64,000 bases of DNA from Circinella umbellata (lineage: Eukaryota > Mucoromycota > Mucoromycetes > Mucorales > Lichtheimiaceae): contig JAIWNF010000022.1 in assembly GCA_025093555.1 (NCBI GenBank), positions 620,001 to 684,000 of the forward strand, given 5' to 3'. The position numbers and the translations under genes were made by a program. Within the stretch, counting starts at the first letter, position 1; each line of letters opens with the position of its first letter. This document shows positions 14,387-26,810 of this stretch, piece after piece. Below the pieces are notes generated by a model that saw nothing but the letters and a program-made list of their open reading frames with translations, was not told the origin of the DNA and ran no database searches.

Positions 14387-14903
14387 TTCCGTTCATTTCA
14401 ATCGCCGCCAGAACTATCTTTCTAGTTATGGTTCATCTACTAATCCCCCTCCCATACCTCCTTTTTCCAATAAAGAAAAATACAACAGAAATTTCTTTTC
14501 TTATCATTTGAATCATATTACTTTTTTTTTTAACTTTTGGGGTGTTGAAAGGTTATTTGAAAGGGAGAGGGTGGAATATAAGGTGCACGGAAGATCTCTT
14601 CTTTTTAAATGTGGTTAAAGAAGTTTATTATAATACTTTTTTTTTGTTCCAAGTTTTAAAAGAATGAAGGCTCTTTATTATAATGCACAGAGAGTTTTTT
14701 GTTGTTATGCATATAAAAAGAAAACATTGGTCTGGGTAACTAACTCCCCCTCCTCCTCCTCCTCTCCCCCAATAAAAAAAAGCCTTTATTCAAAAAAATA
14801 AAATAAATAAAATTTGGGTTTTTTTTTGCTCAGCATCTTCCTTTTCCCCCACACTCACACCCCCCCTTTTCCTTTCTTTCATTTTTCTGTCAAAAAAAAA
14901 AAA
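14387..14903. other. Actin 3' region and upstream region of the CHCH-like gene
   Basis: A C-rich then T-rich spacer with CCT-repeat and poly-A/T runs. Nothing else is seen. Confidence 0.5.
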
Positions 14904-15056
14904 ATGCCTGGTGCAACACAAGATACAAATAATAATCGTAATGTCAGTTGTGATTATAAACCATTACAAGAATGTTTATTAAAAAATAATAACGATCGAT
15001 CTAAATGTATGAAAGAATGGCAACATTTTCAACAAGCATGTCGAGAAAAAAAGTAA
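14904..15056 (+). CDS. Small twin-cysteine (CHCH-like) protein
   Basis: An intronless 50-residue frame. Four cysteines sit in two pairs in predicted helices: C16-(7)-C24 and C35-(10)-C46. The pattern is two Cys-helix-Cys segments joined by a short NNND turn. It resembles mitochondrial intermembrane-space CHCH proteins (often respiratory-chain assembly factors imported by Mia40), but the first spacing is CX7C rather than CX9C. I cannot name a member. It has a good ATG context after a poly-A run and a plausible pyrimidine-rich leader. It converges on the USP gene, with 109 bp between the stops. Confidence 0.65.
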   Translation: MPGATQDTNNNRNVSCDYKPLQECLLKNNNDRSKCMKEWQHFQQACREKK

Positions 15057-15165
15057 TTTATTATGTTTTATTATTATAAACAAGACAAAGAAAAAGGAAG
15101 AGAATAGAAGCTAAATTGAATGTAAAATAGAAAAGAAGACTGTGAAGCTTGTAAAAAATAGAAAA

Positions 15166-15980
15166 TCAAGCAGAAGAAGAAAATCGAGATAAAATAGATC
15201 GACGACGACCTTTTTTGTGAACTATTTCTTCTGGTGGTTTGGCAATAATGACACTACATGGTGCATGATGAACACAATGATCACTCACACTACCTAAAAA
15301 TGCTCTATATAATAATAATAATCATTAAGAAATATATTTTATAACTTTGTTTTATCATTTATTTATTTTTTTACCTTTGAATAGTCCCCAGATTTCTTGA
15401 ACCCATAACAAGCGTATCTGCATGAATATCTGTAATTTTACGAATAATTTCAACTTTTGGATCACCAATCATTGAAATAGCTTTACATGCAATCTAAAAA
15501 AAAAAAAATAATCAAAATTGGGGATACACTATTTATTTATTTATTTATTTTATTTATTTATTACCTGTTTATGCCAAAGTTTAGCAGCATATGTTTTAAG
15601 TAAACCATGACTTTCATTTCTACGTTCTTCAGCTATATCATCCATATAACCTGTTGAATCAATATAAGGAGCCATTGGAATTTCCAAAATTCGAACATGA
15701 ACAAGTACTATCTGTATAAACCATTTAATATTAGAATCATTATTTTAACAAATGGGGAAGAGAGCCCTTCTAAGTTTACCAGATCAGATTCAGGTCGGAT
15801 AAAATTATCTAAAGCCCAATCCAAAACATATTCTGCTGAATTCGGATCTATTGAAATAAGAACGACGCGTTGTAAATGAATAGTACCATGTTCATTTTCA
15901 TTATGACTGTATTGTTCAACCAAAGTATCTCTTTTATGAGTACTCGCTTTGGGTGATTTAGGTGGAGATGATGTTGACAT
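15166..15980 (-). CDS. Universal stress protein (USP) domain protein
   Basis: Exons from high to low: 15980-15780, 15711-15565, 15493-15375, 15304-15166; 201 residues. After a ~35-residue Ser/Pro/His-rich N-terminus, the core reads RVVLISIDPNSAEYVLDWAL..., IVLVHV, then DTLVMGSRNLGTIQRAFLGSVSDHCVHHAPCSVIIAKP. This is the USP alpha/beta fold with its ATP-binding G-2x-G-9x-G-(S/T)-like end (MGSRNLG...FLGSVSDH). Fungal USP-domain proteins are stress-linked nucleotide-binding proteins of poorly known function. The tail KKGRRRSILSRFSS is basic and Ser-rich, with an RRRS site fitting basophilic kinases. It lies upstream of and parallel to nothing that suggests a pathway. Confidence 0.88.
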
Positions 15981-16161
15981 AATTAATTAAAGGAAGAAGA
16001 AGAAATGAAACAAAAATAAAAAGAGGGAAATATTTTCCCCCCTCATTTTTATAAGGAAAATTAATGCAAGATAAAAAAAAAACCCATGTCAAAAAAAAAA
16101 AAAGTGGGCTAACAAATTTTTTTCCCTAATTTTATTCTATATATATATATACTAGTAGCTA

Positions 16162-17843
16162 CTAGTTATTATTATTATTATTATCATCATCATCATGAGG
16201 TGTTGGTAAATCAATAAATTCTTTAATATCTTGAGATAATAATTTATTCATTCTATCATAAGAACTTGTTGACATCAATGCTATCAGAAAAGAAAGAAAA
16301 AAAAGGGAGGGAGGAAATTAATGATCCATTATCATTTCGGGAACTTTTTCCCGGAGTGCGCGTTTTACTTACATGTAATACATTGATTATGATTTAATTT
16401 TTTATATAATCTCATTCTGACATCTACTTCATCTCTTTGATCAGGTGATAATACATCTCCTAATAGACTATACATAGTAGTGGATTCTTCAACCGAAGTA
16501 ATAGTATCTTTTTCACCATGAACAAATAATATGCGAGGGAAGAAATCAATCAAGTCACGCGATGTTTCAAATAAATGTCGATTTTCTTTGATTAATTGTA
16601 ATGGATTACTATCGGATTGTTCTTTCCGATCATATATTCCTGCAAATCTTTTTTTTAAAAAAAAAGAATTCATATGAATGGGTGATAAAAAAGATTAAAT
16701 GTCCTCTCCTTTTAAAAAAACTTACAATAATAATCCTTCAATTTGAGGTAAAAAATCATACAAGTGATCTTCATTTGTATTAGAAACAATAGTATTACTA
16801 TTGTCATGAGCAGCTGATGGATCATGTTTTCCACTTTTATCCGAATCAGTACTACTATTACTGGGTAATGCATTCGTATAACATTTTGCTTTTTTTAAAA
16901 CATCATTTAAAACAAGATGAATTGCTTTTTGTGCTCCTGTACCATGACCCTAATTTTTTTTTTGTTTTGAGTAAATATTTATGATCCAAATGAGGGAAAA
17001 AAAAAAGACGCTTACCATTAAATAAATCATTTCTGGATCTAAATGTTTTTCACAAGCATGTCGATAAGCCCATTTAATAGCTAATTGAATATGTCTTTCA
17101 TGTTGAAAATTAGGTATAATGACAAGATATCCAAGTTCTCTCAATGTATTTGCAAATAACGTATAATAAGCTGAATAAGGAGGTAATATAGATCCATAAA
17201 GAAATATGATTATAGGTGTTTGTGATGATGATAATGTATCTGGATAATAGATATCAAGTTGACATGTTTTCGATTCGGTCTTTGAATATATGATGTTACG
17301 TCTATTAAAAATAGGGTTTATTTTTTAAAATCATTGTCATCACAATAAGAAGATATCTATCCCATTATAGAGAGAGAAAGTTACCTCATAATTCGATGAA
17401 ATCGAGATCCAATAATCCAATATCTCCATTTTAAATAAGTAAAAAATGTGGGTATATGTTGAATATACGTTATGAGGTATTGAAATAATGCGACATTCAT
17501 GCGAATGATAGTAGTTGGGAAATAAGGCAGTTGGCGTAATAAATCTATCCAATGAGATACTTCAGTACTATGTTTATAAACATATACTGTCCATGCACAT
17601 AGGTACAAATTAACTATAATATAAAAAGGTGAGTTAGGAATGGGGGATCACAAACAACAACAGAAAAAAAAATTTTTGTGAGTACTTATCAAATGTATTA
17701 TTTCCCCTCCCCTCTCCCCTTTTTTCATATATAAAAAGTTTACCTATAAGTAAAACAATGAGTGGTAAACATAATATAAAACATAGTGCTAATACAGGTA
17801 AACAAAATAACGATACAGATACAAAGATCGTTCGAGAAGTCAT
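16162..17843 (-). CDS. Membrane-anchored alpha/beta-hydrolase fold protein lacking the nucleophile Ser
   Basis: Exons from high to low: 17843-17744, 17613-17385, 17301-17016, 16949-16726, 16647-16373, 16280-16162; 410 residues. Residues 5-32 are a strong hydrophobic helix (IFVSVSLFCLPVLALCFILC). The fold follows: CQLDIYYP, IIIFLYGS, LGYLVIIPNF, the nucleophile elbow MGHGTGAQ, then LFVHGEKDTI (D327) and LNHNQC (H366). The layout resembles isoprenylcysteine methylesterase-like or carboxylesterase-like hydrolases. In the elbow the residue that should be Ser is Gly208 (GHGTG, codon GGT), although Asp and His positions are kept. The usual HGG oxyanion motif is YGS. It is either a pseudoenzyme or an enzyme with another mechanism. 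The C-terminus ends DDDDNNNNN from a triplet repeat. Confidence 0.8.
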
Positions 17844-18301
17844 CCTCAAAAGAATGTGGGGGAAGAAAAAAGGTGAAAGAAGAGAAGAAGAAGAAAAAAT
17901 GAACCATCCAAAAATAAAAACAGTTATGGACCCCAACAAAAAAAAAAAAAAAAAAAGATGAAACGTTATTTTCTTTTCCCCTCTTCCTTTTTCTTCTCAT
18001 CCTTTCTCAACCTGATGGTTAATTTGTAAAAGTGAGATCACATTATATATTTATATATATATTTTACACACGTTTCATCCTTGTTTTCTTATTCTTTCCC
18101 AGTTTATATATTTTATATTTTATATGATATTTAATATATTTATTTATATGTTATTTACATGCAAAAAGTAGTTTTTTTTGTTTGTTGTTGAAAACAAAAA
18201 TATGTGTGTGTGTGTTACAGAGAGAGAAAGAAAAAAAAGATATATAAAATGTTTTTGAAATGAAAAGTTTAAATGGGGGAAGGGGGAGCTTTTAAATACA
18301 T
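17844..18301. other. Intergenic spacer
   Basis: Purine-rich stretch, then TA-rich sequence, between the hydrolase start and the SHMT stop. It should contain the hydrolase promoter. No defined site is recognised. Confidence 0.4.
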
Positions 18302-20330
18302 TTATAACTTCATTTCAGATTCATAGAAACCAACAGTAGGGAATTCAGTAGCAAAAGCAGTGACATCCTTCTTTAATTGTTGAACAGATTCAATGTGAGT
18401 ACCATCAGCAATATGGTTCTTGAAATCAATCAATTTTTTGCCTTGGACCTTGCCCTTTTCTTCAATAGCAATAGTGACAGCACGATCAATAAAATCAGCG
18501 ACCTTATTGAAATCATCTTCCTTCAAACCACGACTGGTCATAGCAGGTGTACCGAGACGAAGACCACCAGGGATCAAAGCGGATTTATCACCAGGCACAG
18601 TATTCTTATTAGCTGAAATATTGGCTAATTCCAAAATACGTTCAACACGAGCACCGTCAATCTTCTTGGGATGCAAGTTCACTAATAACAAATGGTTATC
18701 AGTACCTCCTGAAACTAAATCATAACCCAAATCAACGAAACGATTGGCAAAAGCTTGATTGTTACTCAATACTTGAGTTTGGTATTCTTTGAAAAGAGGA
18801 TTTTTGACTTGTTTTAAAGCAACAGCTAAAGCAGAAATAGTGTGGTTGTGTGGACCTCCTTGATGACCTGGGAAAACAGATTGGTTGATAGGATTTTCTA
18901 AATCATAATTGATTTCTAAAAAATGGAAAAAAAAAGTCAGCATATATATTATGGTTTTGTGTTTTCCCTCTTTTCTCTCAAAATTCCAAAAGAATTATAT
19001 ATATATAGTTAATTACCTCTACCCTTCTTATCAACAGAACGAAGACCTTTACGGAAAAAGATCATGGAACCACGAGGACCACGAAGAGATTTGTGAGTAG
19101 TAGTAGTAACAATATCACAATGTTCAAAAGGACCAGGTAAGACACCAGCAGCAACTAAACCAGAAATGTGAGCCATATCAGCCATCAAATAAGCACCCGA
19201 TTTATCAGCAATTTCACGCATTCTAGCGTAATCAATGTTACGAGAATAAGCGGAAGCACCAGCTACAATGATCTTGGGACGATAAAGAAGAGCATTCTTT
19301 TCAAGAGCATCATAATCAATACGACCGGTTGATTCATCTAAACGATAAGGTAAAGTTTCAAAATAAGAAGAAACATAAGAGATTTTCTTTGTAGGAGTTT
19401 GGAAACCATGGGATAAACTAATAATTTTTTGATGGATTGGGGTTAATTTGAATAGAAGTAAATGATAAAGAAAGAAAGAAAAGAAAGATATACTTACTGG
19501 CCACCGTGAGGAAGATCCAAACCCATAATACGTTCATGGGGTTTCAAAAGAGCACCATAAACATATAAATTAGCAGGAGCACCTGATAATGCTTGAACAT
19601 TGACACCCCATTTGTCATTTTCAAGATCAAAAGCTTCTAAAGCCCGTTTTTGGCAAAGACGTTCGGATTGATCAATAAATTCATTACCACCATAATATCT
19701 ATATATTATTATTGTTGTTGTCAGTATATATTGACTTGATTATATCCTTCCTTCCTCTATCTACCCAATCCCCCTTAAGAATGGGAACACACGTCTCTCT
19801 TTTTATTATTATTATCAACCACCCTTAAACAAAAAGTAGCTTACCTAGCACCAGGATAACCTTCAGAGTACTTGTTTTGCATGATACTACCAAGAGCATC
19901 CATGACAGCACGAGAAGTAAAATTCTATAAGAAAAAAAGAAATGCAACCCTTTTTAAATCAATAAAATGATGCACATATATATACATAATCCAACCCCCC
20001 CCCCTTTTGTTTTTTTTTAATAAATCAAAGAGTTTTTTTACTTTACCTCAGATGGAATTAAACAGATACCTTCTTGTTGACGCTTCTTTTCACCTTCAAT
20101 AATATTAAATAATTCAGGATCATTGGTTTCCAAACGTTCGTTCAAGAACTCACGTTGACCAGCAGGGAAAACATAGTTACGCTAAAGAATAAAAAAAGGG
20201 GTTAAAAGCGGATTAGAGAGAGAGAGTTTAAGATATAAATAATAAACTCATAGGAATCACATACCGAAGCTTGATATAAAGTAGGTCTAGCAACACGTTT
20301 AGCAGAAGCAGCAATGACAGAACGAAGCAT
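18302..20330 (-). CDS. Serine hydroxymethyltransferase, probably mitochondrial
   Basis: Exons from high to low: 20330-20265, 20181-20047, 19924-19845, 19698-19498, 19417-19017, 18915-18302; 498 residues. A PLP enzyme that converts serine and tetrahydrofolate to glycine and 5,10-methylene-tetrahydrofolate. Conserved blocks: [55 protein letters not shown] and the PLP-lysine motif [14 protein letters not shown] (K270). The first exon encodes [20 protein letters not shown], which is Arg-rich without acidic residues, as in a mitochondrial presequence. Fungi usually also have a cytosolic isozyme without this leader; none is in this window. Codon bias suggests good expression. Confidence 0.97.
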
Positions 20331-23300
20331 TGTTGTAAAAAGTGGAGGTAATGAAAGTTGGAAAAAAAAAAAGAAAGAGGGGAGGATATGAAAAATATTT
20401 TTTATTTATTTATTTATTTATACTATGTTTTATATAGGATTCTAAAAGAGGCAATGCAAGAAGTTTTCTTTCTATGGCCTACCTTTAGAGGTGATCTACC
20501 TGCCTTTAACAGTGTCGGATCGTTCACCGGGCAACTCCACCGTGTCATTTTTTTTTTTTTTTCATGAGATGGGGGAACTCGAAAATCTAATGCGGAGAAA
20601 AAAAAAAGTGACACACCATTGGTTTCTTTCCAATAGAACCTTTTACCGTAAAAAAAAAAAAAGAAGAAAAATGGTACCTCATTTTATTTTCGTCACCTTT
20701 TTTTTTAATAGTATAAAGAACTTTTTTTTTTTTTTTTTGGTTCCAAGTAATATAATAAGAGAGCAAAAGGGAAGAATAGGTTTAATTATAAGAAATTAAA
20801 TGAGGGAGGGGGGGGGAGAATATAGTAAATAAGTTTTTTTAATGCATTAGCTTGATAAGAAATATCATTGTTTCTCATTTCATTTATTTATTCTGTATAC
20901 TTATTATTATTATGTTGGTGGACACTAATAATGACTCTGATCTAAATGTAATTATTTATCAAGTTTTCTTTTTTCATAAAATGATATCTTGTCGATATTA
21001 CAAGGTTTTACGTATCCAAAAGTAGATGATGATGATACTCTTTTCAACCTCCATCAACATAAAATATATCAAGACTTTAATTGGTGACAGCAGTTGTATT
21101 GGTTTCATTTTTCTAAATGTTTTCTTTGATCGTTTGGATCCTATCTGCATCTATTTACATATAGAATAATGATTTATATTTCTTTTTTTCGTTACTAACC
21201 ACTCAATCAAAAAACATGAATTATCTACAAAAAACATGAATTATCTACAAAAAACATGAATTATCTACAAAAAACACTGATCTCAATTTTTTAATTTAAA
21301 CAAATGTTTTTTTTTTTGTAGCAAAATATAAAGTGTAAGAGTATCGAGCTTGATAATCAGTTAAAACTTTTTTTTTAAAAAATGAATCATGTATCTCCAA
21401 TTTCCCTGTGATGCTTTTTTCTTCTTATATATTATGACAAAAAATGATAGAGGATCGTGCAAAAAGGGTTGACACCAATTTTTTTTTTTTCACTTGACAA
21501 CAAATATGGAGAAAATTATTGGTTGTCATGTTATTCCTACCTTTTTTTTTTTTTACTATCGCAACCCAGATAAAAAGATAATACGTATAGAACAAGTCTA
21601 ACTTTATAACACTTTTTTATTTATTCAATTAAACAACAATTGTTAAAAACTAATATAATTTGTTAAAGAAAAAAAATTCGGACATGTATAATAGCATTAT
21701 TGTTTTTTTTTTTTTTTTGGGGGGGGGGATTATTGTACCGACAAAAATATACCCTTAACCTATTGTTGCATTATACTACGTACCAACTTTAAATTTGATT
21801 ATTATTATTTTTCAAAGATCGCATGTTGCACTATTCAATTCCAAATAATAATTGAGACAATAATAGAATATATACATATAACAATATTAAGGATTATAAA
21901 TGAAAGTCCTATTTTTTTTTATTATTTTATATAGTAAAAGCTTGGGGTATTTGTTTTATCGCAAAAGAAAGTACGTATATTTCTTTTTATCCATCATCAA
22001 ATAAATATGTCATTTTGAACTTGGATATAATTAATCCCAATAAAATCAATTTTCTTTGTGTTTACGTACTTTTTCAACTAGGCGTACGTATACATGATTA
22101 TGTTTTATATTATTATATGTTCCATTTGGTCTATGCTTTTTGTTTAATAGGGTATAATAGAGAAGCAACCGATCTTATTATGTTTGAGTCTTAGTTCTGT
22201 GTATAATATTATTACTGATTGTGGGTTAAGAATACTACCCCTTTCTTGCCATTCGCTGTTGTCCTCTCTGATGTTTTTACTGACAATACTTTGGCAGATG
22301 TTCGCTGGAGACCCAAGGAGTAACAACAGGTAGAGAAAAAAGTGATTCACATACTCACTTTGTCGAATGACCATTTTTTAGGTTGGGGATGGTTGGGTGG
22401 TGAAAACAATTATCATAAGAGTGGTGGTATGATGTTCATCTTCATCGCTGTACTAATTGAAAGCAGTTGAAACAAGGTTGTTTCAAAAGCTCGGCATTTT
22501 TTAATTGACTTGACTCGAATCTTCCATGAAATGATGCCAAATGGTTAAAAGTTTCGAGTCTATTGTTGAAGTCGCTCAGCTCATTAGTACTAGAGATAAA
22601 AAAATACGTTACCCGCCAAGATGGTAACATATATATCTTCCTGGAGTTTTTACTATTTTTTCTTTTAAAAGCGCTCTCCGTACGTAAGTGTATATTTTCT
22701 CTTTTGTTTATGTCTTTATTAAAATAATGTACAAGCATACAGTCCTACTTTCATTATGTGAGAAGAAAAGTCATTTCTAAAACGAAAGAAAAAAAAACTA
22801 TACATCATACGTAGTATATGAAAGTAAACATGGATTTAAACTAGATGGAGTATATTAATAAAACGTATAAAAATCAGATGAAGTATTCTAGCCATCATTA
22901 TACTGTACGTATATGGTTGGATCAAAGCGCTTCATAACTAAAATGATACAACTTCAAGTTGAAAATCAATATAACCATCAGTAATAATTAAATAATGACT
23001 TTTTTTTATAAAACGAAAAAATTATGGCTACATATGTCATGAAGAGAAGTAAAGAATAATTTTATACTGCAATTGCAGTGAGACTACGTATTTATTTATA
23101 TTGAGTCGTATAGTTTTGTGTTTGATCATATGTACGTACAATTGATTTTCCCATTCAGTTGTAAAAAAATCATGAATAGAGTTTACACAACACTCACAAT
23201 ACATTTAATTAAATACATAATATAAAATAGCGTAATTATTGAAACAAAGTTACACTTGGATAAATGAATGGATAAATGCTGAATTATTGCTAGATTTATT

Positions 23301-23716
23301 GGTACAAATGATCAATTGGATGGACGAGTAAGAAAAAGGATGAAAATCTTCTCCTTTTTTTGATAGCGTAAGGAAAAAAAGAAACAATAAAAAAATGGGT
23401 TATGCCCATCATTATTGATTTATGTGGTATGTTTGAAAGTAGAAAAAAAAAATAAGAATCAGGAGGAGGAGAAGTGTGAGTTAGGAAACAAATATATACA
23501 TACAGAAGAACAAGAGTCTATATAATAGAACAAATAGTGGTATCATGAAGTATTCTTTGTTGTTGTAAAGAAGAAATAACATGGAAGTGTGTGATTCTAA
23601 TAATAATAAACAATAGATATTCGTTTTTCTTTTCTTTCGGCTTTTGATGAAAACAATGGATGATATAGAGGAGAGTATTTATTGTCACCCATCATGGGTT
23701 TGATCCACAAGGTAAT
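20331..23716. other. 3.4-kb intergenic region
   Basis: AT-rich, with many homopolymer runs (A/T up to 17, G9), a 20-bp tandem repeat and numerous TACGTA palindromes (for example 21777, 22083, 22684). Short minus-strand open frames at 22144-22374 and 22442-22738 could be gene relics, but no motif or splice structure supports them. The left end must contain the SHMT promoter. Confidence 0.5.
21208..21276. repeat. 20-bp tandem repeat, ~3.4 copies
   Basis: The unit AAAAAACATGAATTATCTAC repeats with a period of exactly 20 and no mismatches. Confidence 0.95.
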
Positions 23717-25753
23717 TTATAACCATTGTCGACCTTTTGTTACAACTTTTGTATCATGAGGTGAATCAATATCAATTGTTTCCAGCGCATTCAATGGGTA
23801 CTGGTGGTGTTGCTGTTCCTTTTCAGAATGTTGATTTTTTTGTTGCCGCCGCCGATCCTTCTCTTCTTGTTGCTGTCGCATTTCTTCTTCTGCGAGCTCA
23901 ATAGATGTTTGGCGGTGTTCTCCATCCAGTGTTCTACGTTGATATAGTTGTTCTATACTTCGCCTGGTAGACATTGAATATCGTCCAATACTCATAAATG
24001 GCTTTGGAAATAACTCGGCTGGACCAGGGTGTTGATTATCAAGAGACAGTTTTTCATTATCATAATAATTAGGTAACATTTTGGCTCGACTATCTATACT
24101 GGCAGTACCATCATTATCGTAGAGTGGTATGGAATCGTTACTTCGAGAATAATGTAACAATGTAACACCGGAACATATAACAAGAAAACCAAAAATACAT
24201 GATGTAATATCAACTCCTGTTGCATCATCAAATCCTCTGTAGACGACCGTCGAGCTGACAATGGTTAGTGTTGTAAATAAAACATAATAAGTTGGGGTTA
24301 CGACAGCTGTGTTGAAGATATTTAAAGCCTTGTTGAGATATATCACTTCAATGACCAACGTAACGATAGTTAATACTAAAATGAGATAAATGAACCAGTT
24401 GGTAAATTGGTTGCTGATAGTAATTGAGTGGATGATGCTGGCACCAAAAGCTTGAGTAAATACAACAGAAAGAGACCCGATCAATGAACATACACCAATA
24501 TAAACTAACATATTCGATTTGCCCCATTTGGGTCCACCATAAAACACTAATACACACGAAATACCAACGGCGATGCCTAAATAGACCAGGAACCCTGGTT
24601 CCAAAATGAAAAAATAATTATTATTGTTTAGTACTATTATAATTATTATGATTTAATAGTATTGTTGTTATTAAGTATGATAACACTAAAATTATCTGCT
24701 CCTACTCCATTTAGTAGCTTTGTACTACGTGATTACTTACCTACGGATAACATCAAACTTTTAAAGTTTTCAATGGATGTATCGGATGTTCCTTGTTTCG
24801 GGGCGTGCAGCACAATAATCACTGAGCCCAATATACATTGTATACAACCCACTTTTCCTTGAAACGTTAATTTTTCGTTGAGAAAAAATGAAGACAGTAC
24901 CGCACTATGTAAACAATAAAAATATAGAGAGGTAAAAAAAAAGAGTATAGTAAGTTAGTATTATAATATTGTTTTTATTTTTATTCTTTTGTAGAAGAAC
25001 GCAAGCGAAATGGGCTTAGATCGCTTCTGTTTTGCCATTATTGTTTTTGTTTTTATTTTCTAAAAATATATACACACCTGATTACTACGCTTAATGCGCC
25101 TAAAGGAGTGACTAAAATGGCTGGTGCAAAAGAATAGGCGATAAAATTACAAAGCTCTCCGACGATCACTATTTTTATGCCGCTTTAGTTATTCTTTTAG
25201 GCTAATTTGCTATTATTATCCACCACCTTTTTAATAGTCAATCACTCATTTTATACTTACTTAATATCATTCCTGTCCACCACATACATGATTTCAAATA
25301 GGCATATCCTTCGCCAGCTATATACACATATTTTATCAAATTCAATATTTAGTTCCTTGTATTATCCTTGTTTACATCAATCAAAGGTGATAAGTCAAGT
25401 CCGTGGTCCTCCTCCCCTTTTTTTTTGTTACAAAGAATATCCAGGAACCTTTTTTTTAACCTGTTTTTTTTTTCTACATACCTGTTTGCCCCATAGATTC
25501 CAATAAACCCTTTTTTTTAAAAACAAAACTGCTGCCAATAAATATACCTAAAAGTGAAAAAAAAGAAAAAAAAAAGTTTATATATTTTTGACAACTATAA
25601 AAAAAATAAGGAGACAGAAGGGGAAAGAGAGTTAAACATACTACTGCCAACGGCTAATGACAAACCAATTGCTTTATATAAAGAAGCATTAGGATTAGAA
25701 GGATCGGAAGCAAATGGATCATCGGTGGTGGTTGGATTAGAGGCGTCGCTCAT
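23717..25753 (-). CDS. NIPA-type (DUF803) magnesium transporter
   Basis: Exons from high to low: 25753-25642, 25547-25482, 25317-25261, 25168-25078, 24904-24741, 24594-23717; 455 residues. A polytopic protein of the drug/metabolite-transporter superfamily whose animal and yeast relatives carry Mg2+ (family knowledge). Diagnostic blocks: GSSFVFKKKGLL, GEGYAYLKSCMWWTGM, GELCNFIAYSFAPAILVTPLGALSVV, SSFFLNEKL, GCIQCILGSVIIVLHAPK, and FLVYLGIAVG with YIGVCSLIGSLSV. About nine hydrophobic helices end near residue 325. The cytosolic tail is long, with a Glu/Gln/Arg coiled segment (EEEMRQQQEEKDRRRQQK). The small exons 2-4 were placed by family similarity and phase. Confidence 0.92.
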
Positions 25754-26810
25754 TTTATTTTTCAAAAAAAGGCTGAATGTTAAGTGTGAAAAAAAAATAA
25801 AGTGAAGAAAAAATGAAAGAGAAGTAAAAAAAAGAATAGAAGCCAAGAAATGGACCCTTATTTTATTATCATTACTATTTCTCTCTTGCTATTGACTTTC
25901 ATATATAGAATATATAAACAAAAAAAAGTTCTGGATCGAAAATACACATTTTTACTCTGTTTGGTAAGAATAGCTAGTCAATTTGTTAAAATTCTATCGG
26001 GCTAATGCCGATAAATATGGTAGCCGATAGCCAATAACAAACTAATAAATCTTATGTGTTCCACCATATAAAAATGCTTTTATTACCTCGGATATATATA
26101 AGTATATAAATATATGATTATTAATTTTTTACATGCTTTTAAAGGGAACTTTTCTTATACAACTTATAAAAAAGAAATTGAAATGTTAAATAAAACATTA
26201 TGAGAAAAAAAAATGCTTGTTGCCATAATTACAAATTATTAAAACTGGTTTTTAGCTGCCATGGTGAAAATTATAGTCTGATTATTCAGTTATATGGCTA
26301 TGTCTTTTTTCTGTCTCGATGGAGATACTATACCCCTATTTTTTTTCTACATTCATGCAAAATAATGCGATCAATCCCTGTGGCACCCTACATACACATT
26401 TTTCTTTACTTTTTTTGGTATCTTTTTTCTAAGAATTATGTACGCTCAAAGTCTACTGTAGTATGCAGATCTCATTGCTTCCTGCCTCGTATTGTTATAA
26501 CAGTAATAATAACAGTGGTAATTATGGTAATAATAATAATGATAGTATATTTTAAAACTATACTGGCTACTACATGAGCCATATGTAAATAATTATAGTA
26601 TATATTTAAGAAGTTAGCAAATAATAAATATTTAAGTAAAATAACAGTACATTGTTGTTGTTGGTAAATAAGAAAGGAAAGAAAAGAGTTTGCTTGGTAA
26701 AAAAGAAAGAGAAAAAAAGAGGTTATAGAAAAGGGACAGGGCAGTGTAATACAAAATCATGGTTGTTTGTTATAATAAAAGAGAGATATTTTTTTTTATC
26801 GCTATTTTCT
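25754..26810. other. Intergenic region
   Basis: Holds the NIPA promoter and the 3' flank of the mucin-like gene. AT-rich. The 125-codon plus-strand frame at 26200-26577 is hydrophobic, low-complexity and unsupported. Confidence 0.5.

Noticed and set aside
22144..22738. Two adjacent minus-strand frames of 76 and 98 codons
   Set aside because: No recognisable motif, no convincing splice sites joining them, and composition like the surrounding spacer.
26200..26577. 125-codon plus-strand frame with hydrophobic segments
   Set aside because: AT-driven hydrophobic string with irregular composition and no conserved pattern.
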